Part shown: piece by piece, positions 42,733 to 56,499 of the stretch
Position numbering within the stretch: the first letter of the stretch is position 1
Layout of the letters: each line of letters starts with the position of its first letter
NCBI RefSeq assembly: GCF_900115705.1
Contig: NZ_FOXL01000002.1
Location: 1-64,000, forward strand
Source of the DNA: Frateuria terrea
GTDB lineage: Bacteria; Pseudomonadota; Gammaproteobacteria; Xanthomonadales; Rhodanobacteraceae
Reading direction: 5' to 3'
DNA length: 64,000 nt
Translations under genes and position numbers: made by a program
The notes under the pieces: model-generated
Database searches by the model: none
Told to the model about the DNA's origin: nothing
The model's input: only the letters and a program-made list of their open reading frames with translations

Positions 42733-42868
42733 CCGACGCGGCGTCCGCCCGGAAAGGGCGTCTTCGGCGCCATCCACGCTATGCTCCCGCAGCGGCGGCG
42801 GGGAGCAGCTGCAAGGGGGCGCGCCGGGGCCGGCGCGCCGGGGGCCAACAAAACGGAATCCACATCAC

Positions 42869-44857
42869 GTGACAGTCCAGACGAACAGCGCCGACCGGCG
42901 CACCGAACTGACCTTGCGCGGCGTCATCATCGGCGTCGTGATCACCGTCGTGTTCACTGCAGCCAACGTGTTTTTCGGCCTCAAGGCAGGCCTGACCTTC
43001 GCCACGTCGATTCCGGCGGCGGTGATCTCCATGGCGCTGCTGCGCGGCTTCAAGAACTCAACCATCCAGGAAAACAACGTCGTGCAGACGATCGCCTCGG
43101 CGGCCGGCACGCTGTCTTCGATCATCTTCGTGCTTCCGGGCATGATCATGATCGGCTGGTGGACCGGCTTCCCGTTCTGGCTGTCGTTTGCCGTTTGCGC
43201 GCTGGGCGGCGTGCTCGGCGTGATGTATTCGATTCCCCTGCGTCGCGCGCTGGTCACCACCTCCGACCTTCCCTACCCGGAAGGCGTGGCCTGTGCGGAG
43301 GTGCTCAAGGTCGGCGCCGGCGAGATCGGCTCCGATCCGGCCGAGGGCCGGGCCGGGCTGTTGGCGGTGATCTGGGGCGCCGTCGTCTCGGCCGTGTTCG
43401 CCATCGTGGTCGCGACCCAGGTTTTCGCCGCCGATGTGGCGAGCTATTTCCGCCTCGGCAACCGCGGCGCGACCAGCGGCTTCGACTTCAACCTGTCGTT
43501 CGCGCTGTTCGCGATCGGACACCTGGTCGGCCTGTCGGTCGGCATCGCGATGCTCGTCGGCGCGATCATCGGCTGGGGTTGGGGCGTTCCGTACTACTCG
43601 CTGCTTACCCATGACGTGACCACCGCCGCTGCGGATCTGGCGCAGGCGACGTGGAGCCACAAGGTCCGCTTCGTCGGTGCCGGCGCCATTGGCGTGTCGG
43701 CGATCTGGACCCTGGCCAAGCTGGTCAAGCCGGTGATCAGCGGTCTCGCTTCGGCGATGGCGGCGGCGCGTGTGCGCAAGGCCGGCAAGGCCGACACGCT
43801 ACCGCGCACCGAGCAGGACATCCCGATCGGCCTCGTCGGCCTGGTGACGCTGGCCTGCTTCGTGCCGATCGCCTGGCTGCTCGGCTATTTCGGCTCGATC
43901 AGCGGCCTCGGTGACCACGTGGCCGCGCTCGCCATCGGCGGTGTGGCCTACGTGGTGCTGATGGGCTTCTTCGTTTCGACCGTGTGTGGCTACATGGCCG
44001 GCCTGATCGGGTCGTCCAACAGCCCGCTGTCGGGCGTGGGCATCCTGGTCGTGATCGGCGCGGCGCTGCTGCTGGTGGCGGGCATCAAGCCGCATGTCTC
44101 GCCCGACGCGGGCAAGGCGTTGGTCGCCTTCGCGCTGTTCATCACCTCGGTGGTGTTCACCGTCGCGGCGATCGCCAACAACAACCTGCAGGACCTCAAG
44201 ACCGGCCAGCTGGTGGACGCCACGCCGTGGAAGCAGCAGGTCGCGCTGGTGATCGGCGTCATCGCCGGCGCGGCGGTCATTCCGCCGGTGCTGGACCTGC
44301 TCAACGGCGCCTACGGTTTCGTCGGCGTGGCCGGTGCGGGACCCCATGCATTGCCGGCGCCGCAGGCCGGCCTGATCTCCGCCCTCGCGCAAGGCGTGAT
44401 CACCGGCAACATCGACTGGAGCCTGATCCGTGTCGGCGGCATGATCGGGATCGCGATCATCGTGCTGGACGAGATCCTGGCACGTACGACCCGCCATATG
44501 CGACTGCCACCGCTGGCAGTGGGCCTGGGCATCTACCTGCCGACCACCAGCACGCTGATGGTGGTGGTCGGCTCGGTCGTCGGCTGGTATTTCGACCGTC
44601 GCGCCGATCGCACGGCCAAGCCGGAAACCACGCGCCAGCTGGGCGTGTTGCTGGCCTCGGGACTGATCGTCGGCGAGAGCGTGATCGGTGTGGCGATCGC
44701 GTTCATCGTCGGCATCTCGGGCAAGCCGACGCCCCTGGGCCTGGTCGGTCCGGGCTTTGCCGATGCGGCCATCGTCATCGGCGGCCTGGCCTTCGCCGCG
44801 GTGGTGTTCGGCATGTACCGCTGGGTGTGGCGCATGGCGCAGACCAGCGAGGCCTGA
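42869..44857 (+). CDS. OPT-family oligopeptide transporter
   Basis: 662 residues with about 14-16 membrane helices, inner membrane. It has the bacterial OPT signature at the N-terminus (ELTLRGVIIGVVITVVFTAA, then FFGLKAGLTFATSIPAAVIS), an amphipathic re-entrant stretch and the conserved TSDLPYPEGVACAEVLK. It is expected to import small peptides or metal chelates with protons. GTG at 42869 is used as start. An intrinsic terminator follows at 44875. Confidence 0.94.
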   Translation: MTVQTNSADRRTELTLRGVIIGVVITVVFTAANVFFGLKAGLTFATSIPAAVISMALLRGFKNSTIQENNVVQTIASAAGTLSSIIFVLPGMIMIGWWTGFPFWLSFAVCALGGVLGVMYSIPLRRALVTTSDLPYPEGVACAEVLKVGAGEIGSDPAEGRAGLLAVIWGAVVSAVFAIVVATQVFAADVASYFRLGNRGATSGFDFNLSFALFAIGHLVGLSVGIAMLVGAIIGWGWGVPYYSLLTHDVTTAAADLAQATWSHKVRFVGAGAIGVSAIWTLAKLVKPVISGLASAMAAARVRKAGKADTLPRTEQDIPIGLVGLVTLACFVPIAWLLGYFGSISGLGDHVAALAIGGVAYVVLMGFFVSTVCGYMAGLIGSSNSPLSGVGILVVIGAALLLVAGIKPHVSPDAGKALVAFALFITSVVFTVAAIANNNLQDLKTGQLVDATPWKQQVALVIGVIAGAAVIPPVLDLLNGAYGFVGVAGAGPHALPAPQAGLISALAQGVITGNIDWSLIRVGGMIGIAIIVLDEILARTTRHMRLPPLAVGLGIYLPTTSTLMVVVGSVVGWYFDRRADRTAKPETTRQLGVLLASGLIVGESVIGVAIAFIVGISGKPTPLGLVGPGFADAAIVIGGLAFAAVVFGMYRWVWRMAQTSEA

Positions 44858-44874
44858 GCGCCTCCCGCGGGTAC

Positions 44875-44906
44875 GGAACGGGGCGCCTGGCGCCCCGTTC
44901 CTTTTT
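44875..44906 (+). terminator. Intrinsic terminator of the OPT gene
   Basis: Perfect 11-bp stem GGAACGGGGCG/CGCCCCGTTCC with a 5-base loop followed by TTTTT, 17 bases past the stop codon. Confidence 0.9.
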
Positions 44907-44976
44907 CCGGTCGCGTGCGATTGAACCGATGCCGCAGCGGCCCCAACTGCTGTTTGTCCTTCCTACGGCAGACTCC

Positions 44977-46749
<1,773 letters not shown>

Positions 46750-46850
46750 CCGCGATGTGGCTCCCTCTCCCCTACGGGGAGGGCTGGGGTTAGGGGTCGG
46801 GGCTCGCGGGGGAGCCCGTTGGGGCGTGTTTTGCTTGTCGTTCTTTGGGG

Positions 46851-47071
46851 GGGCGCTTCCGCGACCTGGCTCGCCTGCGGCGGGCTTCCGATCGCCTGTC
46901 GGCGCTCGGGTCACTTTCTTTGCTGGCCCAAAGAAAGTAACCAAAGAAATGGCCTGGCTCGGCCCGGGGTGAGAAAAGAGCTAGGCACCGCCGCGCCTTG
47001 CTGGGTGGGTCGCTTGCTCTTAGAGGAGCTGCAGCCGCTTTACCGCGGGCGCTCGAATGTTGAGGCAGGCA
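46851..47071 (+). repeat. Dispersed ~220-bp non-coding repeat, copy B
   Basis: Second copy of the element at 33902-34121. Its hairpin ACTTTCTTTG/CAAAGAAAGT (46913-46922 with 46930-46939) is one base pair shorter than in copy A, and both arms have lost the matching base. The rest of the 441-base gap before the exonuclease gene shows no reading frame I trust. Confidence 0.8.
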
Positions 47072-47190
47072 GTCTGAGGTGGTTGGCGGCCTGATCTGCG
47101 CTCACGGAGAGGCTTTGGACTGGTTGCACGGCCATCCATGCGGGTGTCTTGTTGCCGCCAACTTGACGCTCACGCGCCGAGCATCGCCTC

Positions 47191-48177
47191 ATGCCCGACC
47201 TGCTGCTCCAGCCCCGCCCCGAGGGCCTCTACTGCCCCGCTGGCGGCTTCTACATCGATCCGGCCGAGCCGGTGGCGCAGGCCGTGGTGACGCATGCGCA
47301 TGGCGACCATGCGCGCCAGGGCAATGCGTGCTACCACGTGGCTCGCGCCGGGCTCGGGCTGATGCGCGAGCGGCTGGGCGAGCCCGCGGCGATCGAGGCC
47401 TACGACTACGGCGAACCGTTCACCCTCGGCGAGGTGCGGGTGTCGCTGCATCCTTCGGGCCATATGCTCGGCGCGGCCCAGGTGCGGATGGAACATGCCG
47501 GGCGCGTGGTGGTGGTCTCGGGCGACTACAAGCGCGAGAGCGATCCGACCTGCGCCCCCTTCGAGCCGATCCCCTGCGACACCTTCGTCACCGAGTCGAC
47601 CTTCGCCCTGCCCGTCTACCGCTGGCCGCCGATGGCGCAGGTGATCGACGAGCTGCTCGCCTGGTGGGACGACTGCGCCCGCCGCAAGGTCACGGCCGTG
47701 CTGTTCTGCTACGCCCTTGGCAAGGCGCAGCGGTTGCTGGCCGAACTCGCGCCGCGTATCGAGCGGGTGGTGCGCCTGCACGGCGCGCTGCTGCGTTTGA
47801 CCGAGCTCTATCGCGAGGCCGGCGTGGCGATGCCGCCGACGCAGCCGCTGGAGGAGCAGGCGCGTGGCGCGGCACTCGCGGGCGAGCTCGTCCTCGCACC
47901 GCCCTCGGCCGCCGGCTCGCCGTGGATGCGGCGATTCCCCAACGCCTCGACCGCGTTCGCCTCCGGCTGGATGCAGGTGCGCGGCAACCGTCGCCGGCGC
48001 GGCTACGATCGCGGCTTCGTGGTGTCCGACCACGCCGACTGGAACGGCCTGGTGCGCAGCGTGCGCGACAGTGGCGCCGGGCGCATCTACGTCACCCACG
48101 GCGACGCCGATGCACTGGTGCGCTACCTGCGCGAGCAGGGCCACGACGCACTGCCGCTGGCCGCGCTGGGTAGCTAA
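47191..48177 (+). CDS. Ligase-associated DNA exonuclease (metallo-beta-lactamase fold)
   Basis: 328 residues. The metal-binding motif of the metallo-beta-lactamase/beta-CASP group is present as VVTHAHGDHARQG, followed by LHPSGHMLGAAQV, VVSGDYKRESDPT, FVTESTFALP and the C-terminal VVSDHADWNGL with VYVTHG-like IYVTHGDADAL. This family is named for its constant position beside an ATP-dependent DNA ligase, and it is so here: the ligase starts four bases after its stop codon. A role in DNA repair is inferred. Confidence 0.94.
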   Translation: MPDLLLQPRPEGLYCPAGGFYIDPAEPVAQAVVTHAHGDHARQGNACYHVARAGLGLMRERLGEPAAIEAYDYGEPFTLGEVRVSLHPSGHMLGAAQVRMEHAGRVVVVSGDYKRESDPTCAPFEPIPCDTFVTESTFALPVYRWPPMAQVIDELLAWWDDCARRKVTAVLFCYALGKAQRLLAELAPRIERVVRLHGALLRLTELYREAGVAMPPTQPLEEQARGAALAGELVLAPPSAAGSPWMRRFPNASTAFASGWMQVRGNRRRRGYDRGFVVSDHADWNGLVRSVRDSGAGRIYVTHGDADALVRYLREQGHDALPLAALGS

Positions 48178-48181
48178 GGCG

Positions 48182-49774
48182 ATGCGCCGGTTCGTCCAGC
48201 TCTATGCCGCGCTCGACCGCACCGGCTCGACAAGCGCCAAGCGCGATGCCATCGCCGCCTACCTGCACGACGCGCCACCCGCCGATGCGGCCTGGGCGGT
48301 CTACGTGCTGGGCGGCGGCAAGCTGCGGCGGCTGGCCAGCGTCACCGAACTGCGCCAGGCCACCGGCGAGGCAAGCGGCTATCCCGACTGGCTGATCGAG
48401 GAAAGCTACGCGCACGTGGGCGACCTCGCCGAGGCGATCGCACTGTTGCTGCCGCCTGGCCAGCCCACCGACGATGCACCGCTGCACGTGTGGATGGAAC
48501 ACCGCCTGCCGGGCCTGGCCCGGCTGGATCCGGCCGGCCGGGTGGCGCAACTCACGGCCTGGTGGCAGGCGTTGCCGGCGGACGAGGTGTACCTGCTCAA
48601 CAAGCTGATCACCGGCGCGCTGCGCGTGGGCGTGTCGCAGCGGCTGGTGGTGCAGGCGCTGGCGCTGTGGTCGCAGCTGCCCACCGACCTGATCGCCCAC
48701 CGCCTGAGCGGCGAGTGGACACCCGATGCCACCTCGCTCGCCGCGCTGGCGCAGCCGGCGGAGGACGATGCGCACCGCGAACACCGGCCTTACCCGTTCT
48801 TCCTCGCCTCGCCGCTGGAAGCGCCGGTGGACAGCCTGGGCGAACGTGGCGGCTGGCTGGCCGAATGGAAATGGGACGGCATCCGCGCCCAGCTCATGCG
48901 CCGCGGCGGCGAGGCGCGGCTGTGGTCGCGCGGCGAGGAGCGGCTGGACGGGCGCTTTCCCGAAATCGAACAGGCTGCCTGCGCCCTGCCCGCCGGCTGC
49001 GTGCTCGACGGCGAGATCCTTGCCTGGGACGCCGACGCGGCGGCGCCGCGACCGTTCACCGCCCTGCAGAAGCGCATCGGCAAGCTCAAGCCCGGCGCGA
49101 AGCTGCTGGCCGAGACACCGGTGCGCTTCATGGCCTACGACCTGCTCGAGCTGGATGGCCTCGACCTGCGCGAGGTACCGCTGCGCGAGCGCCGCGACCA
49201 GCTCGCCGCACTGTTCGAAGGCATGCCCCCGACGCTGCTGCTTTCGCCGGCTGCCGATACCGGCGACTGGGAAACGCTCGCCCAACTGCGCGAGCAATCG
49301 CGCGAGCGCCGCACCGAGGGCTTGATGCTCAAGCGGCTGGACTCGCCCTATCGGGTCGGCCGCAAGCGCGGGGACTGGTGGAAGTGGAAGGTCGATCCCT
49401 ACACGCTGGACGCCGTGTTGATCTACGCCCAGTCCGGGCACGGCCGGCGCGCGGGCCTGTTCACCGACTACACCTTCGGCGTGTGGGACCGCGGCCACCT
49501 GGTACCCGTGGCCAAGGCCTACTCGGGCCTGGACGATGCCGAAATCGCGCGGCTGGATGCATGGATCCGCGCGCACACGCTGGAGCGTTTCGGGCCGGTG
49601 CGCTCGGTCGAGGCGGAGCACGTGTTCGAGCTGGCCTACGAGGCGATCCAGCGCTCGAGCCGGCACAAGTCGGGGGTGGCAGTGCGCTTTCCACGCATCC
49701 TGCGCTGGCGGACCGACCTGTCGATCCGCGACGCGGACCGGTTGGAGGACCTCAAGCGCATGGCCGAAGGATAA
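48182..49774 (+). CDS. ATP-dependent DNA ligase (ligase-exonuclease cluster type)
   Basis: 530 residues. An N-terminal helical DNA-binding domain (about 1-180) precedes the nucleotidyltransferase domain with the adenylated Lys in LAEWKWDGIRAQ (K230, KxDG) and further motifs LWSRGEERL, CVLDGEILAWD, EGLMLKRLDSPY and WWKWKVDPY. A C-terminal OB fold follows. It seals nicks, supplementing NAD-dependent LigA. In many bacteria the cluster also has an Lhr-like helicase and a metallophosphoesterase; neither is next to it here. Confidence 0.96.
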   Translation: MRRFVQLYAALDRTGSTSAKRDAIAAYLHDAPPADAAWAVYVLGGGKLRRLASVTELRQATGEASGYPDWLIEESYAHVGDLAEAIALLLPPGQPTDDAPLHVWMEHRLPGLARLDPAGRVAQLTAWWQALPADEVYLLNKLITGALRVGVSQRLVVQALALWSQLPTDLIAHRLSGEWTPDATSLAALAQPAEDDAHREHRPYPFFLASPLEAPVDSLGERGGWLAEWKWDGIRAQLMRRGGEARLWSRGEERLDGRFPEIEQAACALPAGCVLDGEILAWDADAAAPRPFTALQKRIGKLKPGAKLLAETPVRFMAYDLLELDGLDLREVPLRERRDQLAALFEGMPPTLLLSPAADTGDWETLAQLREQSRERRTEGLMLKRLDSPYRVGRKRGDWWKWKVDPYTLDAVLIYAQSGHGRRAGLFTDYTFGVWDRGHLVPVAKAYSGLDDAEIARLDAWIRAHTLERFGPVRSVEAEHVFELAYEAIQRSSRHKSGVAVRFPRILRWRTDLSIRDADRLEDLKRMAEG

Positions 49775-49839
49775 TAGACGCGTCTGCAGGAACGCCTTGC
49801 GCGGCATCCGCGCCGCGGCCGATGGACGTCCTTCCCCGG

Positions 49840-50607
49840 CTAGAACCGCACCAGCAGGATCAGCGCGATCAGCAGCGCCAGTACCGCGGCCGTGGCGATC
49901 AGCCACCACACCTCGCCGCGCGGACCGGCCTGGTCCTCAGGCAGATGGCCGGATGCCGGCTCGGGCGGGGTGCCGACCGGTGCCGGCAACAGCCCGGGCG
50001 CATCCACCAGGAAGCGGTGCATGGCGATGCCCAACTGGTCGCCCGGGTGCAGCGCCGCCTGTTCCACCGCCACGCCGTTGAGGCGCAGCGGATAGCGCGG
50101 CGGCGTCGGTCCGCTTGCCACGCGCAGCTCGCCATCCTTCCAGAACAGAGCCAGCGTGGCCGACGCGGCCTGCGGCATTTCCAGCGGCTGGTCGCCACGC
50201 GGCCCGAGTTCCAGCCGTTCCTGCAGCGGAAACACGCGGCCGGACAATGGCCCGCCCACCGCGCGCAACGCCGCGGTGCAACGGCCCTGTTCGGACAGCG
50301 CCACCGGCGCACGCGTCGCCGGCGCCTCGTCGGCGCACAGCAGCATGCGGCAATCGCCCAGGCTCAGGATGTCACCCGCACGCAACAGTGCGCGTTCGCG
50401 CACGGGGCGCGCGTTGACGTAGACGCGGCCGGCGCCCGAGAGCACCTCCAGCACCCAGCCGCGGCGATCCTGCAGAATGCGCAGGTGGTGCGCCGCGCCC
50501 TGCTGGGCGGACACCACCAGGTCGTTGTCCGGCGCGCTGCCGATGCGCAACGCGACCTGCGCCCAGCGGAAATCCTCGCGAGCCGAATTGGGGAACTCGA
50601 TACGCAT
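49840..50607 (-). CDS. FHA-domain protein with a C-terminal membrane anchor
   Basis: 255 residues. An FHA-type fold spans about 15-90 (RIGSAPDNDLVVSAQQGAAH, HLRILQ, VYVNARPV), lacking the classical Ser-x-x-His as such. A second, related beta module follows in the middle (LELGPRGDQPL, YPLRLNGVAVEQ, LHPGDQLGIA). A single membrane helix ends the protein (VWWLIATAAVLALLIALILL). FHA domains bind phosphothreonine peptides; no kinase is adjacent. Divergent from the PHA-system gene. Confidence 0.85.
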   Translation of the reverse strand: MRIEFPNSAREDFRWAQVALRIGSAPDNDLVVSAQQGAAHHLRILQDRRGWVLEVLSGAGRVYVNARPVRERALLRAGDILSLGDCRMLLCADEAPATRAPVALSEQGRCTAALRAVGGPLSGRVFPLQERLELGPRGDQPLEMPQAASATLALFWKDGELRVASGPTPPRYPLRLNGVAVEQAALHPGDQLGIAMHRFLVDAPGLLPAPVGTPPEPASGHLPEDQAGPRGEVWWLIATAAVLALLIALILLVRF

Positions 50608-50705
50608 CTACAGACCGATCCAAAGATGCGCGGGACTCTAGCAGATGCATGGCGTCTCCTTCGCGCACGCCGCGTAAGATGGGGCGTTCCACACGGAGCC
50701 TGCCC

Positions 50706-50990
50706 ATGCCCAAGATCGACATCCGCCGCCCCCATAACCTGCCGCCGGACCAGGCCCGTGCCGTGGTCGACAAGGTCGCCGCCCGCATGCGCGAGAAGTT
50801 CGACATGCAGAGCCAGTGGCAGGGCGACACCCTGCGTTTCTCCCGTTCGGGCGTAAATGGTGCGATCGCCGTGGCGCCGGAATCGGTCCACGTCACCGCC
50901 GAGCTCGGCCTGATGCTCTCGCCGCTCAAGGGCATGGTGGAGCAGGAGATCCGGCGCAAGCTGGACGAGTATTTCGGGGGCGCCGCCTGA
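50706..50990 (+). CDS. Polyhydroxyalkanoic acid system family protein
   Basis: 94 residues. It matches the small PHA-granule-region family: MPKIDIRRPHNLPPDQARAV, VAARMREKFDMQSQWQGDTL, LRFSRSGVNGAI and a tail IRRKLDEYFGG. Name and link to polyhydroxyalkanoate come from family annotation only; no PHA synthase is in the window. ATG at 50706 is the start of the conserved part. Confidence 0.9.
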   Translation: MPKIDIRRPHNLPPDQARAVVDKVAARMREKFDMQSQWQGDTLRFSRSGVNGAIAVAPESVHVTAELGLMLSPLKGMVEQEIRRKLDEYFGGAA

Positions 50991-50997
50991 GGTTCCT

Positions 50998-51025
50998 TTG
51001 ATCGGACGGCCGGACGTGGCATACT
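50998..51025 (+). promoter_or_regulatory. Probable sigma-70 promoter of infA
   Basis: TTGATC (50998-51003), 16 bases, CATACT (51020-51025), 49 bases before the infA start codon. Confidence 0.55.
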
Positions 51026-51073
51026 TCCCCGCTTACGCGGCCGCCACGGCCGGGCCCAGACACAGCGGAACGC

Positions 51074-51292
51074 ATGGCCAAAGACGACGTCATCGAAATG
51101 GAAGGCACGGTCCTGGAGACCTTGCCCAACACCATGTTCCGCGTGCAGCTGGAAAACGGGCATGTCATCACCGCCCACATTTCCGGCCGCATGCGCAAGC
51201 ACTACATCCGCATCCTCACGGGCGACAAGGTCAAGGTGGAGATGACCCCCTATGACCTGACCAAGGGGCGGATCACCTACCGCATGAAGTAG
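51074..51292 (+). CDS. infA: Translation initiation factor IF-1
   Basis: 72 residues, the exact usual length. The single OB-fold reads [20 protein letters not shown], then [20 protein letters not shown], ending GRITYRMK. It binds the A site of the 30S subunit during initiation. It converges with clpA across a shared terminator, as in many gammaproteobacteria. Confidence 0.99.
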   Translation: MAKDDVIEMEGTVLETLPNTMFRVQLENGHVITAHISGRMRKHYIRILTGDKVKVEMTPYDLTKGRITYRMK

Positions 51293-51309
51293 GCGCCGTC
51301 GGACGAATG

Positions 51310-51338
51310 AAAAAGGCCGCGCATCGCGCGGCCTTTTT
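51310..51338. terminator. Bidirectional terminator between infA and clpA
   Basis: AAAAAGGCCGCGC/GCGCGGCCTTTTT with a 3-base loop: T-run on both strands, 18 bases past the infA stop codon. Confidence 0.92.
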
Positions 51339-51374
51339 CATGCCCGGCATGTCGGCCGGTCCGCCGGCAGCAAT

Positions 51375-51402
51375 CCGTAGGAGCGCACCTGCGCTCCTAC
51401 GG
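51375..51402. repeat. Perfect GTAGGAGCGC-type palindrome
   Basis: 13-bp stem CCGTAGGAGCGCA/TGCGCTCCTACGG with a 2-base loop, ten bases after the clpA stop codon. The word GTAGGAGCGC is a familiar short intergenic palindrome in pseudomonads and xanthomonads. Confidence 0.75.
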
Positions 51403-51413
51403 GTTCGGCCCGG

Positions 51414-53684
<2,271 letters not shown>

Positions 53685-53749
53685 CCGGACCTTCTCCGCT
53701 GGGGAATGACAAAGGCGGGCTTGCCGCGATGGCTACAAGATGGGGCTGC

Positions 53750-54076
53750 TCATAGCTTTTCCATAGTGCACAACAAGGGATGCTGATGAGTCCGTGAGTA
53801 CTCGTTCACCTGCGTCACTTTCGTCTCCGCCACCTCGCGGGTGAAGACGCCGCACACACCCTTGCCGCGGGTATGCACGTGCAGCATCACCTGCACCGCG
53901 CGCTCCTGGTCCATGGCGAAAAAACCACGCAGCACCTCGACCACGAAGTCCATGGGAGTGAAATCGTCATTCAGCAGCACAACTTGAAAAAGTGGCGGCC
54001 GTGCCAGTTCCGGGCGGCTGGTCTCGACGGCCAGGCCGTGTCCGCTGCCAGGGTCGTGTTCGGGTTCGTGGGCCAT
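53750..54076 (-). CDS. clpS: ATP-dependent Clp protease adaptor ClpS
   Basis: 108 residues. It binds N-degron peptides and delivers them to ClpA. Diagnostic are [38 protein letters not shown] and the substrate-pocket residues in that region. With aat at 30.8 kb this gives the N-end-rule pathway in one window. Upstream of clpA in the same direction; divergent from the Nudix gene. Confidence 0.98.
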   Translation of the reverse strand: MAHEPEHDPGSGHGLAVETSRPELARPPLFQVVLLNDDFTPMDFVVEVLRGFFAMDQERAVQVMLHVHTRGKGVCGVFTREVAETKVTQVNEYSRTHQHPLLCTMEKL

Positions 54077-54207
54077 TGGTTCGTGGGGAAATTTCTACTG
54101 GTACGGAGTATACGCCGCGGCGGATGCAGCCCTGGTCGCGCCGCCGTGCAGGCTGCGCCTCAGGTAGGTGATGGCACAATGACGCATTTCCAGCCCTCTC
54201 GTCCCCG

Positions 54208-54696
54208 ATGCCCGTCACCTCCCCCGCTTCTTCCCTGTGGCGTCCCCATGTCACCGTCGCCTGCGTGGTGGCCCGGGGCGACCGCTACCTGGTGGTCGAG
54301 GAGGAGATCGACGGGCGGCTCGCCTACAACCAGCCGGCCGGCCACCTGGACGACGGCGAGAGCCTCGCCGATGCCGCGGTGCGCGAGACGCTCGAGGAGA
54401 CCGGCTGGACGGTCGAACTGGAACATTTCATCGGCGTGCACCAGTGGCGCAGCACCGAGCATGGCGATGGCGTGGTGCGTTTCAGCTTCGCCGCCCGGGC
54501 GCTGGCGCATGATTCACGGCGCCCGCTGGATACCGGAATCCTCCGCTCGCTCTGGTTGACGCGCGCGGAAATCGTCGCACTCGGCGACCGCCTGCGCAGC
54601 CCGATGGTTCTGCTCAGCATCGACGCCTGGCTGACCGGGCAGCGCCTGCCGCTAGGGTTGCTGTCCAGCCTGCTGGCGGAGCCGGCCCGGCGATGA
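54208..54696 (+). CDS. Nudix hydrolase, NudJ-like
   Basis: 162 residues. A complete Nudix box [23 protein letters not shown] lies at 45-67 (GX5EX7REUXEEXGU). The preceding [15 protein letters not shown] and the order Nudix-mnmA-hflD match NudJ (YmfB) of E. coli, which hydrolyses thiamin pyrophosphates and nucleoside triphosphates. The stop overlaps the mnmA start as ATGA. Confidence 0.93.
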   Translation: MPVTSPASSLWRPHVTVACVVARGDRYLVVEEEIDGRLAYNQPAGHLDDGESLADAAVRETLEETGWTVELEHFIGVHQWRSTEHGDGVVRFSFAARALAHDSRRPLDTGILRSLWLTRAEIVALGDRLRSPMVLLSIDAWLTGQRLPLGLLSSLLAEPARR

Positions 54697-55805
54697 AGGT
54701 GATGTTGGGCGTCTCCGGGGGCGTGGACTCGTCCGTCGCTGCGCTGCTGCTGCAGCAAGCCGGCCACGAGGTCGAGGGCCTGTTCATGCACAACTGGGAG
54801 GAGGACGAGCGCGGCGGCCCCTGCACTGCCGATGCCGACCGCAAGGATGCGCTGGCGGTATGCGGGCGCCTTGGCATGGCCTTCCACACGCGCAACTTCG
54901 CCGCGGAGTACTGGGACGGCGTTTTTGCCCACTTCCTCGCGGAATACCGCGCCGGCCGCACACCCAATCCGGACGTGCTGTGCAACCGCGAGATCAAGTT
55001 CAAGGCCTTTCTGGACGAGGCGCGCGCGCTGGGCGCAGAAAAGATCGCCACCGGCCACTACGCGCGGGTCGACGCCCGCGACGGAAAGTACCGCCTGCTG
55101 CGCGCGATGGACACAGGCAAGGACCAGACCTACTTCCTGCACGCGCTGGGCCAGCAGCAACTGGCCGCCACGCTCTTTCCGGTCGGCGAGATCGAGAAGG
55201 CGCAGGTGCGCGCGCTGGCCCGTGCCGCCGCCCTGCCCACCCACGCGAAGAAGGACTCGACCGGCATCTGCTTCATCGGCGAGCGCGACTTTCGCAGCTT
55301 CCTGGCGCAGTACATCCCAGCGCGACCCGGTGAGATGCGCACGCCTGAAGGGTCTTTGGTCGGCACGCACCAAGGCACCATGTACTACACCCTGGGGCAA
55401 CGCAACGGGCTGGGCATCGGCGGCCGCCAGGGCATGGGCAGCGAGCCCTGGTACGTGGTTGGCAAGGACGTGGCGGCGAACGTGCTTTACGTAGCGCAGG
55501 GCGGCGACAACCACTGGCTGCAGTCGACGCGCCTGCTTACCGAAACGCCGAACTGGGTGGCCGGATCGCCGCCGGCAACGTCGTTCCGCTGTACCGCCAA
55601 GACCCGTTACCGCCAGCCGGACCAGTCTTGCGAGGTTCATGTCTCGGACAGCGGCCTGGAGGTGCGCTTCGATCAACCGCAACGGGCCGTGACGCCGGGC
55701 CAGTCGGCCGTGTTCTACGACGGCGAGGCCTGCCTGGGCGGCGCCGTGATCGCAGCCACCGATGCGCCGTTTGGCGGCCTCCCCTCTCTTCGTGCAGGTA
55801 ACTGA
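54693..55805 (+). CDS. mnmA: tRNA-specific 2-thiouridylase MnmA
   Basis: 370 residues. It thiolates U34 of tRNA-Lys, -Glu and -Gln. PP-loop [13 protein letters not shown] at the N-terminus, first catalytic Cys in [12 protein letters not shown], second in [16 protein letters not shown]/tRNA segment TGHYARVD and a C-terminal beta-barrel with EPWYVVGKD. Start overlaps the Nudix stop codon by four bases. Confidence 0.98.
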   Translation: MKVMLGVSGGVDSSVAALLLQQAGHEVEGLFMHNWEEDERGGPCTADADRKDALAVCGRLGMAFHTRNFAAEYWDGVFAHFLAEYRAGRTPNPDVLCNREIKFKAFLDEARALGAEKIATGHYARVDARDGKYRLLRAMDTGKDQTYFLHALGQQQLAATLFPVGEIEKAQVRALARAAALPTHAKKDSTGICFIGERDFRSFLAQYIPARPGEMRTPEGSLVGTHQGTMYYTLGQRNGLGIGGRQGMGSEPWYVVGKDVAANVLYVAQGGDNHWLQSTRLLTETPNWVAGSPPATSFRCTAKTRYRQPDQSCEVHVSDSGLEVRFDQPQRAVTPGQSAVFYDGEACLGGAVIAATDAPFGGLPSLRAGN

Positions 55806-55824
55806 CGTGCTCGACACCCTCGCC

Positions 55825-56448
55825 ATGAACGAACCGCGCGTGCTCGCGCTCGCCGGCCTGTTCCAGGCGGTCGGCCTGGCGCAGCAGCTGGCCAACCAGG
55901 GGCGCTGCGACGAAGGGGCGATGGAGTCGAGCGTGGCCAGCGTGTTCCGCATCGACGCGCCCTCGGTCGCGGCCGTCTACGGCGGCGTGGGCGGCGTGCG
56001 GCTGGGCTTGCGCAACCTGATCGGCCAGCTGGACGACAGCAGCCGCGACATGGCACTGACCCGGATGGCGGTCACCGTGATGCGGCTGGAGCGCAGCCTG
56101 GCGCGCCGCGCCGAGCTGACTGCCAAGCTGCAGGAAGGCATCGTCGCCGCCAGGCGCCAGGTCGACCATTTCGGCCAGGATTCGCCGCAGGTGGTACGAC
56201 GCCTGGCCGACCTCTACGCCTCCACCCTGTCCGTCCTGAGCCCGCGCGTGATGGTCAGCGGCAATCCGCAGTTCCTGCAGCAACCGGCGGTGGTGGAAAA
56301 GGTGCGCGCCAACCTGCTGGCGGCCGTGCGCTCGGCGGTGCTGTGGCGGCAGGTTGGCGGCCGGCAGTGGCAGGTCATCCTCAATCGCCGCCAGTGCAGC
56401 ATGCTGGCGCGCGGGTTGCTGACCGGGGTGACGCTGGACAACGGCTGA
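55825..56448 (+). CDS. hflD: High frequency lysogenization protein HflD homologue
   Basis: 207 residues, mostly helical, peripheral membrane protein. It matches HflD in VLALAGLFQAVGLAQQLANQ, VYGGVGGVRLGLRNL and VRANLLAAVRSAVLWRQVGG, and in its position after mnmA. In E. coli HflD binds lambda CII; its cellular role is otherwise open. ATG at 55825 is chosen; a GTG at 55807 is possible. Confidence 0.92.
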   Translation: MNEPRVLALAGLFQAVGLAQQLANQGRCDEGAMESSVASVFRIDAPSVAAVYGGVGGVRLGLRNLIGQLDDSSRDMALTRMAVTVMRLERSLARRAELTAKLQEGIVAARRQVDHFGQDSPQVVRRLADLYASTLSVLSPRVMVSGNPQFLQQPAVVEKVRANLLAAVRSAVLWRQVGGRQWQVILNRRQCSMLARGLLTGVTLDNG

Positions 56449-56499
56449 GGCATGGCGGGCTCGGGCCCGCTTCCGCCGAGCGATGACACCGGCCGGGTT

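Noticed and set aside
42781-42868. Possible extra small gene between YigZ and the OPT transporter
   Set aside because: Only Gly/Ala/Arg-rich readings without start signals.
48092-49909. 605-codon minus-strand frame over the DNA ligase
   Set aside because: Antisense shadow of the ligase; no recognisable domain.
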